A DNA stretch of 64,000 bases from Nocardioides sp. WS12 (GCF_014108865.1 NZ_CP053928.1:5107067-5171066), one strand, 5' to 3'; shown: positions 49,603 to 59,561, numbered from the stretch's first letter. Notes: generated by a model from the sequence alone, not told the origin. Made by a program: numbers and translations.

Positions 49603-49662
49603 GACTGATCTCCGTTCCCCGGCACTCTGGATGTGCCTGCGCTCACACTGCCAACGAGCGAA

Positions 49663-49703
49663 CGTAGCCGTTGCTACGCCAAATGTGAACCCCGTTCATG
49701 TTT
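49663..49703. promoter_or_regulatory. two dyads in the divergent region between secreted hydrolase genes
   Basis: CGTAGC-N4-GCTACG (49663-49678) is perfect. Just beside it lies a larger imperfect dyad (49681-49703) with core TGAAC-CCC-GTTCA flanked by AAA and TTT. Both lie between the divergent starts at 49602 and 49770 and are candidate operators. Confidence 0.4.
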
Positions 49704-49769
49704 GCCGTCCCCGGAGACGGGGTGGGGCGGGCAGGCATGATGGCGGCACGGATCGGGGAAGGGACCTCC

Positions 49770-51254
49770 ATGACCAGCACCACGCGCGCGCTCGGCGCGC
49801 TCTCCGCGCTCGCGCTCACCGCGGCGCTCGCCGGCTGCAACGGCGGCGGCGAGATGAAGCAGGCCCCCGACGCATCGCCGTCACCGACCCTGACGACCCC
49901 GACCGAGCCGAGCAGCACGACGCCGGCAGGCGCCACGGACCTGGCGCTGGCCGAGAGCGAGACCCGGGAGGACTCGGTCTATCCGGAGGTGGGCGACCCC
50001 CTGGTCGATGCCCTGAGCTACGACCTCGACCTGGACTGGGACCCGGTGGCGGACACGCTCACCGGCCAGCAGACGCTGGTCTTCCGCGCGACCGCCGACG
50101 CCGACCAGATCCCGCTGGACTTCAACCAGGACCTGAAGATCTCGGCCCTGACCGTCGACGGCAAGGACGCGCAGCACACGATCGACGGCTACCACCTGAC
50201 CGTGGACGCGCCGATCACGAAGGGCAAGCGGTACACCGTCGAACTGTCCTACGCCGGCGTCCCGAAGCCCGCGCCCGCGCCGAGCGAGCGGTCCGACTTC
50301 GCGACCGGCGTCGGCTGGAACATCACCGACGAACACGAGACGTGGACCGTGCAGGAGCCGTACGGCGCCTTCACCTGGTACGCAGCGAACGACCAGCCGG
50401 CCGACAAGGCGTTCTACGACTTCAGCCTCACCTCCCCGGACGCGATGCAGGGCGTTTCCAACGGCGTGCTCACGTCGTCGACCAAGGCCGACGGCCGGAC
50501 GACGAACACGTGGCATCTCGCGGAGCCCGCGTCGTCGTACCTCGTCACGGTGGCGTTCGGAGACTTCCAGCGCACCGACCTGAAGTCGAAGAGCGGCGTG
50601 CCGATCCAGATCTGGACCGACCCCGACGGCGCGGCGCTGCCCGGGGGCCTGGCCACCACGCCTGACGCGATCGACTGGCTCGAGAAGTACCTCGGCCCCT
50701 ACCCGTTCGACACGTTCGGCATCGTCGTCGTCAACAACGAAAGCGGCATGGAGACGCAGACCATGGTCACGCTGGGCGACTCGGAGTACAGCCTCTCGCC
50801 GGCCGTCGTGGTGCACGAGGCCGCGCACCATTGGTACGGCGACACCGTCTCCCCCGCCGACTGGTCGGAGGTGTGGATGAACGAGGGCATGGCGATGTAC
50901 CTGCAGGGCATGTGGGAAGCCGAGCAGGAGGGCCGCACCGTCGTACAGAAGATGGATGAGTGGGCCGCCTTCGAGACCACGCTGCGCGACGCCGCAGGGC
51001 CGCCGGCGGACTACGACCCGAAGAAGTTCGGCGACGGCAACATCTACTTCGGACCCGCGCTGATGTGGCAGGAGCTACGGGAGAAGATCGGCGACACGAA
51101 GTTCTTCGAGGTCCTCAAGGAATGGCCGGCCTCGCAGGAGAACGGCAACGCGGACCGCGAGGAGTACTGGGCCTGGATCGAGGAGAAGACGGGCGAGGAG
51201 CTCACGTCGTTCTTCGAGGACTGGCTGCTCGGCGAGCAGACACCGTCGCGCTGA
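49770..51254 (+). CDS. M1-family metallopeptidase lipoprotein
   Basis: A 494-residue exported lipoprotein (ALSALALTAALAGC, lipobox LAGC) with an M1 aminopeptidase N-terminal saddle domain (LSYDLDLDWDPVADTLTGQQ) and a catalytic thermolysin-like domain: VVVHEAAHHWYG, then WMNEGMAMYL gives HExxH plus the distal Glu. The substrate-binding GAMEN-type motif reads SGMETQT, with Thr for the usual Asn. The large C-terminal helical domain of full M1 enzymes is short, giving a minimal version. It trims peptides outside the membrane. ATG 49770 is chosen for the signal and lipobox and for GGGGAAGGG ahead. Confidence 0.9.
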   Translation: MTSTTRALGALSALALTAALAGCNGGGEMKQAPDASPSPTLTTPTEPSSTTPAGATDLALAESETREDSVYPEVGDPLVDALSYDLDLDWDPVADTLTGQQTLVFRATADADQIPLDFNQDLKISALTVDGKDAQHTIDGYHLTVDAPITKGKRYTVELSYAGVPKPAPAPSERSDFATGVGWNITDEHETWTVQEPYGAFTWYAANDQPADKAFYDFSLTSPDAMQGVSNGVLTSSTKADGRTTNTWHLAEPASSYLVTVAFGDFQRTDLKSKSGVPIQIWTDPDGAALPGGLATTPDAIDWLEKYLGPYPFDTFGIVVVNNESGMETQTMVTLGDSEYSLSPAVVVHEAAHHWYGDTVSPADWSEVWMNEGMAMYLQGMWEAEQEGRTVVQKMDEWAAFETTLRDAAGPPADYDPKKFGDGNIYFGPALMWQELREKIGDTKFFEVLKEWPASQENGNADREEYWAWIEEKTGEELTSFFEDWLLGEQTPSR

Positions 51255-51282
51255 CCCTTCCCGAAGGGCCTTCCCGCAAAGG

Positions 51283-51296
51283 TGGAACACGTTCTA
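51283..51296. promoter_or_regulatory. KstR-type operator before the secreted beta-propeller-like gene
   Basis: TGGAACACGTTCTA is a full match to the KstR consensus TnnAACnnGTTnnA. It overlaps the first two bases of the -10 hexamer at 51295, so binding would block the promoter. Confidence 0.65.
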
Positions 51297-51300
51297 CTCT
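51295..51300 (+). promoter_or_regulatory. -10 hexamer TACTCT, leaderless promoter at 51307
   Basis: TACTCT is followed by six bases and ATG 51307. It overlaps the KstR-type box. Confidence 0.5.
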
Positions 51301-51306
51301 CTCGGG

Positions 51307-52791
51307 ATGCGCATGCTCCGCTCCGTGGTGGCCTCGGGGGCCGCGACCGTTCTCGCCCTGACCCTCGCCGCGGCCCCGGCGACGGCTGACGTCCTGCCGA
51401 TCCCGTCGCTGCCGACGGACCTGCTGGTGCCGAGGTTCATCGGCGCCGCGGTCACGCCCCAACCGCTGGCCGCACCGCCGGTACCGCAGAACCCCTTCCT
51501 CGCGCCGAACGGCCGCAGCAGCATGCACAACGACGCGTACAGCACCGACGCGTACGCCGTCTCCGGGCCGACCGGCCGCTCCCTCACCGTGAAGTCGGCG
51601 ACGTACGGCGTCCGCGAGTGCGCCACGATGGCGTTCGACTCGCACGACCGGATCGTCGGGCTGTGCGGCGGCCTCGAGGGCTTCACCATGATGGTGATCG
51701 ACCCGGTGACGCTGAAGACGATCTCGCAGATGCGGGTCTCGCAGCGCGACTTCACCAGTGGCGCGAACCCGCTGACCGACATCTGCGGTGGCACCTACTT
51801 CTTCCTCGACGGCCAGGACCGGGCGTACGCCACGACCACGCGCTCCTCCATCGCCGAAGTCAGCGTCACCGCCGCCGGCGGACTCGTGCAAGGCCGTGAG
51901 TGGCCGCTGGCCGCGCACCTGCCCGACGGCGACTGCCTCGTCGCCACCGGCGTCGACTGGTCGGGCCGGGTCTGGTGGTTCAGTCAGCAGGGCGTGATCG
52001 GCACCCTCGACCGCAAGACCGGGGCGGTCCACGAACTCGCCCTCGGCGGCGGCGAGGGCATCTTCAACTCGGTGTCGACCGACGAGACCGGCGGCATCTA
52101 CTTCGTCACGACGCACCAGACCTATCGGGCCGACGCCGACAGCAACGGCGTCCCCCACATCACGTGGGCGATCCCGTACGACCGCGGCAGCGTCAAGAAG
52201 CCCGGCATGCTCTCGCAGGGGTCGGGGACCTCCCCCACCCTGATCGGCGAGCGCTGGATCGCGGTGGCCGACAACGCCGACCCGCAGAGCCACGTCCTGG
52301 TCTACGACCGCCGCGTCGGCGTGACCGATCGCCTGCACTGCTCCGTGCCCGTGCTCGCGGATGGCGCCAGCACGACCGAGAACAGCCTCGTCGCAGCAGG
52401 GAACTCGCTGATCATCGAGAACAACTACGGGTACGCCGGCGTGCAGTCCACGCTGCTCGGCAAGACCACGACCCCCGGCGTTTCCCGCGTGATGATCGAG
52501 GACGACGGCTGCCACGTCGCCTGGACCAACCCCACCTCCGCGCCGACCTCGGTCCCGAAGGCGTCCCTCGGCAACGGCCTCGTCTACGTCTACTCCAAGC
52601 CGAAGCGCGCCGACCTCCTCGACGCCTGGTACGTCACGGCGATCGACATCCGCACCGGCAAGACCGCCTGGAGTCGCCTCACCGGCACCGGCATCCAGTG
52701 GAACAACCACTACGCCGCGATCTACCTCGGCCCCGACGGCACGCTGTACGTCGCCACGCTGATCGGCCTGGTCCGTCTGGCCGACGGCTGA
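51307..52791 (+). CDS. secreted beta-propeller-like protein, KstR-boxed
   Basis: A 494-residue exported protein. The signal peptide is MRMLRSVVASGAATVLALTL, with cleavage near APATA. The mature part shows repeated beta-propeller-like blades: CATMAFDSHDRIVGLCGGLE, TYFFLDGQDRAYATTTRSSI, VDWSGRVWWFSQQGVIGTLD, STDETGGIYFVTTHQTY and AIYLGPDGTLYVATLIGLVR. No catalytic signature or lipobox is seen. The KstR-type box over its promoter suggests a role in sterol response, perhaps binding or transfer at the cell surface, but there is no direct evidence. It is convergent with the kinase gene (6 bases between stops). Confidence 0.75.
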   Translation: MRMLRSVVASGAATVLALTLAAAPATADVLPIPSLPTDLLVPRFIGAAVTPQPLAAPPVPQNPFLAPNGRSSMHNDAYSTDAYAVSGPTGRSLTVKSATYGVRECATMAFDSHDRIVGLCGGLEGFTMMVIDPVTLKTISQMRVSQRDFTSGANPLTDICGGTYFFLDGQDRAYATTTRSSIAEVSVTAAGGLVQGREWPLAAHLPDGDCLVATGVDWSGRVWWFSQQGVIGTLDRKTGAVHELALGGGEGIFNSVSTDETGGIYFVTTHQTYRADADSNGVPHITWAIPYDRGSVKKPGMLSQGSGTSPTLIGERWIAVADNADPQSHVLVYDRRVGVTDRLHCSVPVLADGASTTENSLVAAGNSLIIENNYGYAGVQSTLLGKTTTPGVSRVMIEDDGCHVAWTNPTSAPTSVPKASLGNGLVYVYSKPKRADLLDAWYVTAIDIRTGKTAWSRLTGTGIQWNNHYAAIYLGPDGTLYVATLIGLVRLADG

Positions 52792-52797
52792 GGGGCG

Positions 52798-54063
<1,266 letters not shown>

Positions 54064-54138
54064 GCAGTCGTTCTACCCCGGTGCCCCGGGCCTAAGCGAA
54101 CCGTCCTCCACAGTCCCTTGCTGGTCAGAGGAGGTTCG

Positions 54139-55506
54139 TCAGAAGAGGAGGGCGGTGGCAGGGTCGCTGACGATGCCGGCCACGTCGGCCAGGAACTGCG
54201 AGCCGGTCGCACCGTCGACGTGACGGTGGTCGAACGACAGCGACAGCGTCATCACCTGGCGCGGAACCACCTGGTCGCCGACCACCCACGGCTGCGGCTT
54301 GATCGCGCCGAGGCACAGGATCGCGGACTCGCCCGGGTTGATGATCGGCGTACCGCTGTCGACCCCGAACACCCCGACGTTGGTGATGCTGAAGGAACCA
54401 CCGGCCATCTGCGCCGGCTGGGTGCGGCCCTCACGGGCGGTTGCCGTCAGCGCTTCGAGCTCCTGCGCGAGCTCCACCAGCGAGAGCGCGTGGGCGTCCT
54501 TGATGTTCGGGACGACCAGGCCGCGCGGTGTCGCGGCAGCGATGCCGAGGTTGACGTAGTGCTTGAGCACGACCTCCTGGGCGGCCTCGTCCCACGTCGA
54601 GTTCACCAACGGCGTACGACGAAGGGCGAGCACGCACGCACGCGCCACGACGAGCAGCGGACTGACCTTGAGCCCCTGGAACTCGCGGCGCTCCTTCAAC
54701 CGGGCAACCAGCTCCACCGTCGCGGTCGCGTCGATCGTGATCCATTCGGTGACGTGTGGCGCCGTGAACGCGGAGGCGACCATCGCGTTCGCCATCTGCT
54801 TGCGCACGCCCTTGATCGGCTCACGGGTCTCGCGGCCTCCGGAGGTTTCGAGTTCGCGGGTCGAGCCTGTCGAGACCACCTCAACCACCGGCGCACCGTT
54901 ACCGGCGGCGGCGAGCACGTCGTCCTTGCTGACCGTGCCCTTCGGCCCGGTGGGGACCAGTGCCGTCAGGTCGATGCCGAGGTCGCGGGCGAGGCGCCGG
55001 ACCAGCGGCTTGGCGAGGGCGCGGACCGCGCCGGGTGTCGCGGGGACGGGAGCGGGGGTTTCCACGTCGCGGGTCGAGCCTGTCGAGACCCGGGGGCGCC
55101 GCTTGAGCGCACGGGTCTTGGGGCCGTACCCGACCAGCGTCGCGTTGCCCGTGGGCGGGATGTTCGTGTCGATGACCTCGGGCCCGCGCGTCGCCGGCGC
55201 CGTGGTGGCCGCGGAAGCTTCCGGGGTGGCCGGCTGCACGGGGGCTGGCGGAGCCACGGCCCCCTTCTCGCCGATCTGGATGATCGCCGTACCGACTTCG
55301 ACCATCTGCCCCTCGCCCACCAGGAGCGCCAGCACCTCGCCGGCGTAGGGCGAGGGCAGTTCGACGATCGACTTGGCCGTCTCGATCTCGACGATCACGT
55401 CGTTGATCGCGACCACGTCGCCCACCTTGACCCGCCACGCAACGATCTCGGCCTCGGTGAGGCCCTCGCCGACGTCGGGGAGCTTGAACTCGTTCACACC
55501 AGTCAT
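54139..55506 (-). CDS. bkdC: 2-oxoacid dehydrogenase E2 (dihydrolipoyl acyltransferase)
   Basis: A 455-residue E2 with one lipoyl domain (lipoyl Lys in VEIETAKSIVELPSPY), one peripheral-subunit-binding domain (LAKPLVRRLARDLGIDLTAL) and the catalytic core (APHVTEWITIDATATVELVA; SLSFDHRHVDGATGSQF with the DHRxxDG active site). With E1a/E1b beside it, it probably acts on branched-chain 2-oxoacids. Both flexible linkers contain the same odd peptide, VSTGSTR(D/E)(V/L)ET, encoded by a 33-base DNA repeat. No E3 gene is present. ATG 55506 has GAGGAG nine bases ahead. It follows E1b by 13 bases. Confidence 0.93.
   Translation of the reverse strand: MTGVNEFKLPDVGEGLTEAEIVAWRVKVGDVVAINDVIVEIETAKSIVELPSPYAGEVLALLVGEGQMVEVGTAIIQIGEKGAVAPPAPVQPATPEASAATTAPATRGPEVIDTNIPPTGNATLVGYGPKTRALKRRPRVSTGSTRDVETPAPVPATPGAVRALAKPLVRRLARDLGIDLTALVPTGPKGTVSKDDVLAAAGNGAPVVEVVSTGSTRELETSGGRETREPIKGVRKQMANAMVASAFTAPHVTEWITIDATATVELVARLKERREFQGLKVSPLLVVARACVLALRRTPLVNSTWDEAAQEVVLKHYVNLGIAAATPRGLVVPNIKDAHALSLVELAQELEALTATAREGRTQPAQMAGGSFSITNVGVFGVDSGTPIINPGESAILCLGAIKPQPWVVGDQVVPRQVMTLSLSFDHRHVDGATGSQFLADVAGIVSDPATALLF
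54845..54877. repeat. 33-base repeat in the second E2 linker
   Basis: This copy and that at 55058-55090 differ at three or four positions and share GCGGGTCGAGCC then TGTCGAGACC. They are 213 bases apart (71 codons, same frame). The core resembles dispersed 'GAGCCTGTCGAGACC' repeats found in actinobacterial intergenic DNA. Confidence 0.75.
55058..55090. repeat. 33-base repeat in the first E2 linker
   Basis: Second copy of the repeat described at 54845-54877. It encodes VSTGSTRDVET on the minus strand, between the lipoyl and subunit-binding domains. Confidence 0.75.
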
Positions 55507-55519
55507 CGCGGAAATCTCC

Positions 55520-56497
55520 TCAGAACCCGAAGGTCCGGTCGACGGCATCGAGCACACGGTCAAGGTCGGGGAGGTAGGCCTCCTCGATGCGCGCCGACGG
55601 GTAGGGCGTGTCGTAGCCCGTCACCCGCAGCACGGGTGCTTCCAGCGAGTGGAAGCACTCCTCGGTCACGCGGGCCGAGATCTCGGCGCCCACGCCCAAC
55701 GTCATGTGGGCCTCGTGGACGACGACGAGGCGACCCGTGCGTCGTACGGACTCGAACACGGGCACCAGGTCGAGCGGGGACAGCGTACGCAGGTCGATGA
55801 CCTCGATCGATCGGCCTTCCTCGGCGGCAACGGTGGCCGCGTCGAGACAGGTCGACACGGTCGGGCCGTAGGCCACGAGGGTCGCGTCCGTGCCTGGCTT
55901 CACGACGCGCGACTGCCACAGCGGCGCGGGCGTGGCCAGTTCGTCGACCTCACCCTTGGCGGAGTGATAGAGCCGCTTGGGCTCCAGGAAGATCACCGGA
56001 TCGTCGGACCGGATGGCCTGCTGGATCATGCTGTAGGCGTCAGCCGGGTTGGAGCACGCGACGACCTTCAGGCCGGGCGTGTGGACGAACTGCGCTTCGG
56101 GGGACTCGCTGTGGTGCTCGACCGCACCGATGCCGCCACCGAACGGAATCCGGATCACCATGGGCATCCGCACCTTGCCCTGGGTGCGGAAGTGGAACTT
56201 CGCGACCTGGCAGACGATCTGGTCGTAGGCCGGGTAGACGAAGCCGTCGAACTGGATCTCGACGACGGGGCGATAACCGCGCATCGCCAGCCCGACCGCC
56301 GTACCGACGATGCCGGACTCGGCCAGCGGGGTGTCGATGACCCGGTCGTCTCCGAAGTCCTTCTTCAGGCCGTCGGTGATCCGGAAGACACCGCCAAGGG
56401 TGCCGACGTCCTCACCCATGATGAGGACCTTCTCGTCGTCCTCCAGCGCCCGCCGGAGACCGGAGTTGAGCGCCTTGGCCAGGGTCATGGTCGTCAT
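55520..56497 (-). CDS. bkdB: 2-oxoacid dehydrogenase E1 beta subunit
   Basis: A 325-residue transketolase-like E1 beta subunit. It has ALEDDEKVLIMGEDVGTLGG, VIDTPLAESGIVGTAVGLAM, VEIQFDGFVYPAYDQI, GGGIGAVEHHSESPEAQFVH and the C-terminal domain DATLVAYGPTVSTCL to VVVHEAHMTLGVGAEI. Together with E1 alpha it decarboxylates 2-oxoacids using thiamine diphosphate and acylates the E2 lipoyl arm. The sequence layout fits the branched-chain type. ATG 56497 overlaps the E1 alpha stop (ATGA). Confidence 0.94.
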   Translation of the reverse strand: MTTMTLAKALNSGLRRALEDDEKVLIMGEDVGTLGGVFRITDGLKKDFGDDRVIDTPLAESGIVGTAVGLAMRGYRPVVEIQFDGFVYPAYDQIVCQVAKFHFRTQGKVRMPMVIRIPFGGGIGAVEHHSESPEAQFVHTPGLKVVACSNPADAYSMIQQAIRSDDPVIFLEPKRLYHSAKGEVDELATPAPLWQSRVVKPGTDATLVAYGPTVSTCLDAATVAAEEGRSIEVIDLRTLSPLDLVPVFESVRRTGRLVVVHEAHMTLGVGAEISARVTEECFHSLEAPVLRVTGYDTPYPSARIEEAYLPDLDRVLDAVDRTFGF

Positions 56498-57624
56498 ACG
56501 GACACCTCTTCGTACGCGGCGACGTGGGCATCGAAGATGGCCTGCTGGGCCGCGAGCTCGGCGGTCTGCTCGGCGTGCACCATCGTGAAGATGTCGCGAG
56601 CGACGGGGTCGGGCAACGCATGGCACTCGCGGCGCATCCGCTCACCGAGCGCGTCGGCCTCTGCCGCGACCTCGGCCACGAAGTCGTCGTCCGCGAGGCC
56701 GTTGCGACGGAGGTAGGCCTCCACGCGAGCGATCGGGTCCTTCAGCTTCCAGTGCTCGACGTCGTCGCTGAGCCGGTAGCGGGTCGGGTCGTCGGTCGTG
56801 GTGTGTGCGCCCATCCGGTACGTGTACGCCTCGATGAACGTCGGGCCCTGCCCGTCACGGGCCCGCTGCAGTGCCGCCTGCGTGACGGCGTACGTCGCCA
56901 GGACGTCGTTGCCGTCGACGCGGATGCCGGGGAAGCCGAAGCCCTGCGCGCGGCGGTAGAGCGGGATCCGCGACTGGCGCTCGAACGGCTCGGAGATGGC
57001 CCACTGGTTGTTCTGACAGAAGAACACCACCGGGGCGTTGTACGACGCCGCGAACACGAACGCTTCGTTGACGTCTCCCTGCGAGGTGGCTCCGTCGCCG
57101 AAATGTGCGACGACGGCGGTGTCGCGCTCGGGGTCGCCCGTCCCCACCGCACCGTCGCGCTGCACGCCCATGGCGTAGCCGGTCGCGTGGAGCGTCTGGG
57201 ACCCGATGACGATGGAGTAGATGCCGAAGTTGTGCTCGTAGGGGTCCCAGCCGCCCTGGTCGACGCCACGGAACATGGCGAGCAGGCGCACCGGGTCGAC
57301 GCCGCGGCACCAGGCGACGCCGTGCTCGCGGTAGGTCGGGAACACGAAGTCCTGCGGCGACAGCGCGCGCCCGGCGCCGATCTGTGCGCCTTCCTGGCCG
57401 AGCAACTGGGCCCACAGGCCGAGCTCGCCGTGGCGCTGCAGGGCGGTGGCCTCGATGTCGACGCGCCGGACCAGGGTCATGTCGCGGTAGAAACCGCGGA
57501 TCTGGTCGGCCGGGAAGTCGCGGTCGAAGGTCGGGTGATGGACCCGCTCCCCCTCCGGGGTGAGGAGCTGTACGAGCTCGGGGTCAGCCTGATCAAGGGC
57601 CGGTCCGAAGACAGGGTCGGTCAT
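56494..57624 (-). CDS. bkdA: 2-oxoacid dehydrogenase E1 alpha subunit
   Basis: A 376-residue E1 alpha. The thiamine-diphosphate motif reads HFGDGATSQGDVNEAFVFAA, ending later with FFCQNNQWAIS; substrate and partner regions include LVRRVDIEATALQRHGEL, PTYREHGVAW and YRMGAHTTTDDPTRY (phosphorylation-loop region in other kingdoms). First gene of the E1a-E1b-E2 operon. ATG 57624 is preferred over the overlapping GTG 57627 because AGGAG lies seven bases ahead. The 190 bases upstream hold its promoter; no familiar operator is seen there. Confidence 0.94.
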   Translation of the reverse strand: MTDPVFGPALDQADPELVQLLTPEGERVHHPTFDRDFPADQIRGFYRDMTLVRRVDIEATALQRHGELGLWAQLLGQEGAQIGAGRALSPQDFVFPTYREHGVAWCRGVDPVRLLAMFRGVDQGGWDPYEHNFGIYSIVIGSQTLHATGYAMGVQRDGAVGTGDPERDTAVVAHFGDGATSQGDVNEAFVFAASYNAPVVFFCQNNQWAISEPFERQSRIPLYRRAQGFGFPGIRVDGNDVLATYAVTQAALQRARDGQGPTFIEAYTYRMGAHTTTDDPTRYRLSDDVEHWKLKDPIARVEAYLRRNGLADDDFVAEVAAEADALGERMRRECHALPDPVARDIFTMVHAEQTAELAAQQAIFDAHVAAYEEVSV

Positions 57625-57753
57625 CACGCCACTCCTAGTTTCAGTGGCCGTCGGGGTCGCCGCGGCACTGGTCCAGTCATTTGATGGGCCGAATCTGTCA
57701 CAGGGATGGCGCGACCGTGATCCGAACCACTCTGTTCGTCACGATACTCGCCT

Positions 57754-57772
57754 GTCCCGCGCCGGGCGGGAC
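57754..57772 (-). terminator. short hairpin after the proline-rich gene at 57815
   Basis: GTCCCGC-N5-GCGGGAC is a perfect 7-base stem, 43 bases past the stop of the minus-strand proline-rich gene. It is a candidate terminator separating that gene from the E1/E2 operon. Confidence 0.45.
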
Positions 57773-57814
57773 GTGCGAACAGGCCCCGTGTTCGGTCCCG
57801 GGTGACCTGTCGGG

Positions 57815-58651
57815 CTACTTCTCGACGTAGGTGTAACCGCTGACCAGCCAGGAGCCCGACGTGCCGTCGAGGATCCAGGTCGATTCGAGGGTCTTGCCGG
57901 TGTTCGGGGCGTAGACGTCGCCGGTCACGGTGGAGACCGGACCGAAGGTCGTGGGCTCGTCGAAGGTGTACTCCGCGTTGGACATCTCGAGGCTGCCCGC
58001 GCTGGCTTCGCAGCCCGCCTGGTCGGTGAACTCGCTCGAGAAGTACGTCGGCGTGGTCAGGCCCTGGACAGCGAGGCAGTCGCCCTCGAGCAGCGAGTCG
58101 AGGAACGCCTGTGCGGTGATCTTCGGGTCCTCGCTCGGGGACTCCCCGAAACCGGAGGATTCGCTCGGGTCGTCGGTCGGCGTGGACTCCGACTCGGAAG
58201 CCGACGCCTCGTCCGACGGGGAACTGGACTCCGAGGAGTCGTTGTCCCGGGCCGAGTTGTCATCACCGTCGTCGTCGTTGCCGAGCACCAGGAAGAGCAC
58301 CACGGCACCGGCCACCACGAGCGCGAGGACACCGGCGATGATGCCGATGATCAGGCCCTTCTTGCCACCACCGCTCGGCGGCGGGGCGCCGTACCCACCG
58401 GGCGCGCCGGGGTAGCCCGGGCCACCGGGGTAGCCGCCGCCGGGAGGTCCCGGCTGCTGGTAGCCGCCCTGGGGCGGGTACCCACCCTGGGGCGGGTACC
58501 CACCCTGCGGCGGGTAGCCACCACCCTGGGGCGGATAACCACCCGGAGGTCCGTACGGCGGCTGGGGCGGCTGGAGGCCGCCACCTTGCGGCGCGATCTG
58601 CGTGGGGGGTTGCTCGCCGGGCTGTCCCGGGCCAGGGAACTGGTTGCTCAC
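57815..58651 (-). CDS. proline-rich single-pass membrane protein with NTF2-like outer domain
   Basis: 278 residues. The N-terminal about 95 residues are Pro/Gly/Gln/Tyr repeats (GGYPPQGGYPPQGG, a 7-residue period), then one transmembrane helix (GLIIGIIAGVLALVVAGAVV), an acidic Ser/Asp/Glu linker, and an outer domain (DPKITAQAFLDSLLEGDCLA, ESTWILDGTSGSWLVSGYTY) that resembles small NTF2/DUF4878-like modules with two Cys. Function unknown. GTG 58651 has TAGGCT six bases ahead (leaderless). It is one of several similar genes up to 62.4 kb. Confidence 0.75.
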   Translation of the reverse strand: MSNQFPGPGQPGEQPPTQIAPQGGGLQPPQPPYGPPGGYPPQGGGYPPQGGYPPQGGYPPQGGYQQPGPPGGGYPGGPGYPGAPGGYGAPPPSGGGKKGLIIGIIAGVLALVVAGAVVLFLVLGNDDDGDDNSARDNDSSESSSPSDEASASESESTPTDDPSESSGFGESPSEDPKITAQAFLDSLLEGDCLAVQGLTTPTYFSSEFTDQAGCEASAGSLEMSNAEYTFDEPTTFGPVSTVTGDVYAPNTGKTLESTWILDGTSGSWLVSGYTYVEK

Positions 58652-58657
58652 ACCCCG

Positions 58658-58663
58658 AGCCTA
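58658..58663 (-). promoter_or_regulatory. -10 hexamer TAGGCT, leaderless promoter at 58651
   Basis: TAGGCT on the minus strand, six bases, then GTG 58651. It sits in the nine-base gap and stop region of the upstream membrane gene. Confidence 0.5.
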
Positions 58664-59551
58664 GGGAGCCTGAGCGTCCCACGCATCACTATTGGGCATG
58701 TCGTCGTGCCGACGTCGCGGCCAGAGGGACAGGCCGATCAGCACCAGGCCGACCGGCAACGCCAGCAGGAAGCCCTTCGCGTACGGCGACAGCGAGCCCG
58801 TCATGGTGTCGACCATGATCCGGGCCATCTCCTGCTGCTGGGAGCCGATGCGGTCGGCCACGAACTCGCCCACCGGGTCGGTGGCCAGTCGCACCAGAGC
58901 CGCGGCCGCGGCCACGCCGAGCAACGCCAGTCCGGCGATCCGCACCCGCCCGCGCCACCCGGCGGCGACCAGGATCGCGAGGCCCACGAGCCCGGCCCAG
59001 ACGAACGGCAACCAGCCGGCCACCCGGTCGGCGCTGCGGTAGGCGGGACCCGCATCGGCCACGCGCGAACGCGGCGCGACCGCCACCTCCAGCGGGAGGG
59101 ACGGCAGTCGCGCAATCGGGATGCCGCGCTCCTCGAGCATCAGCAGCACCTGGGCGAGCAGCGGAGCGGCGTCGACCGTGAGGTTGCCGTCCGGCGAAGC
59201 GTCCGGGTCCTCGAGCAGCACCATCACGTCGTGGTGCAGGTCATCGTTGGCCTTGGTCCAGAACTCCGGGAAGTCCGGGCTCTCCACCACCTCGGTGGCT
59301 GCGGTGCGCGCCCACTGCGTCACCGCATCCGGCAACCCGACCGGGATGTGCGTCTGGAGGGCGGCAACGGCACCCGTGGCCGCCGCGTCGGCGAGGACCC
59401 GCTGGACGTCGGGGTCGGTCGCGAGCGGCGCCACCGTGGCGACGTACTCCTGCTGGTCCTCGACCTTCGCGTTCAACCACGCAGTGGCGATCACGAACGG
59501 CGCCACCACGGTGGCGACGAGGACCAGCAGTACAGCAGTCGTGAACCTCAC
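58661..59551 (-). CDS. membrane protein with a periplasm-facing helical domain, unknown
   Basis: A 296-residue protein. An N-terminal helix (TAVLLVLVATVVAPFVIATA) precedes an outer helical domain of about 150 residues (DQQEYVATVAPLATDPDVQR to PLLAQVLLMLEERGIPI). Three further helices follow (LPFVWAGLVGLAILVAAGWR; IAGLALLGVAAAAALVRLAT; GFLLALPVGLVLIGLSLWPR). The pattern of repeated 'ATDPxVQ' and a closing 'GWLPFVWAGLV' is shared by actinobacterial proteins of unknown role. The GTG start at 59551 lies 10 bases after the DUF2510 gene. No function assigned. Confidence 0.7.
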   Translation of the reverse strand: MRFTTAVLLVLVATVVAPFVIATAWLNAKVEDQQEYVATVAPLATDPDVQRVLADAAATGAVAALQTHIPVGLPDAVTQWARTAATEVVESPDFPEFWTKANDDLHHDVMVLLEDPDASPDGNLTVDAAPLLAQVLLMLEERGIPIARLPSLPLEVAVAPRSRVADAGPAYRSADRVAGWLPFVWAGLVGLAILVAAGWRGRVRIAGLALLGVAAAAALVRLATDPVGEFVADRIGSQQQEMARIMVDTMTGSLSPYAKGFLLALPVGLVLIGLSLWPRRRHDDMPNSDAWDAQAP

Positions 59552-59561
59552 GCTTGCGAGA

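Noticed and set aside
46993..49608. 871-codon plus-strand frame opposite the M19-like gene
   Set aside because: Shadow frame with Arg/Gly/Val/His-rich text and no recognisable domain.
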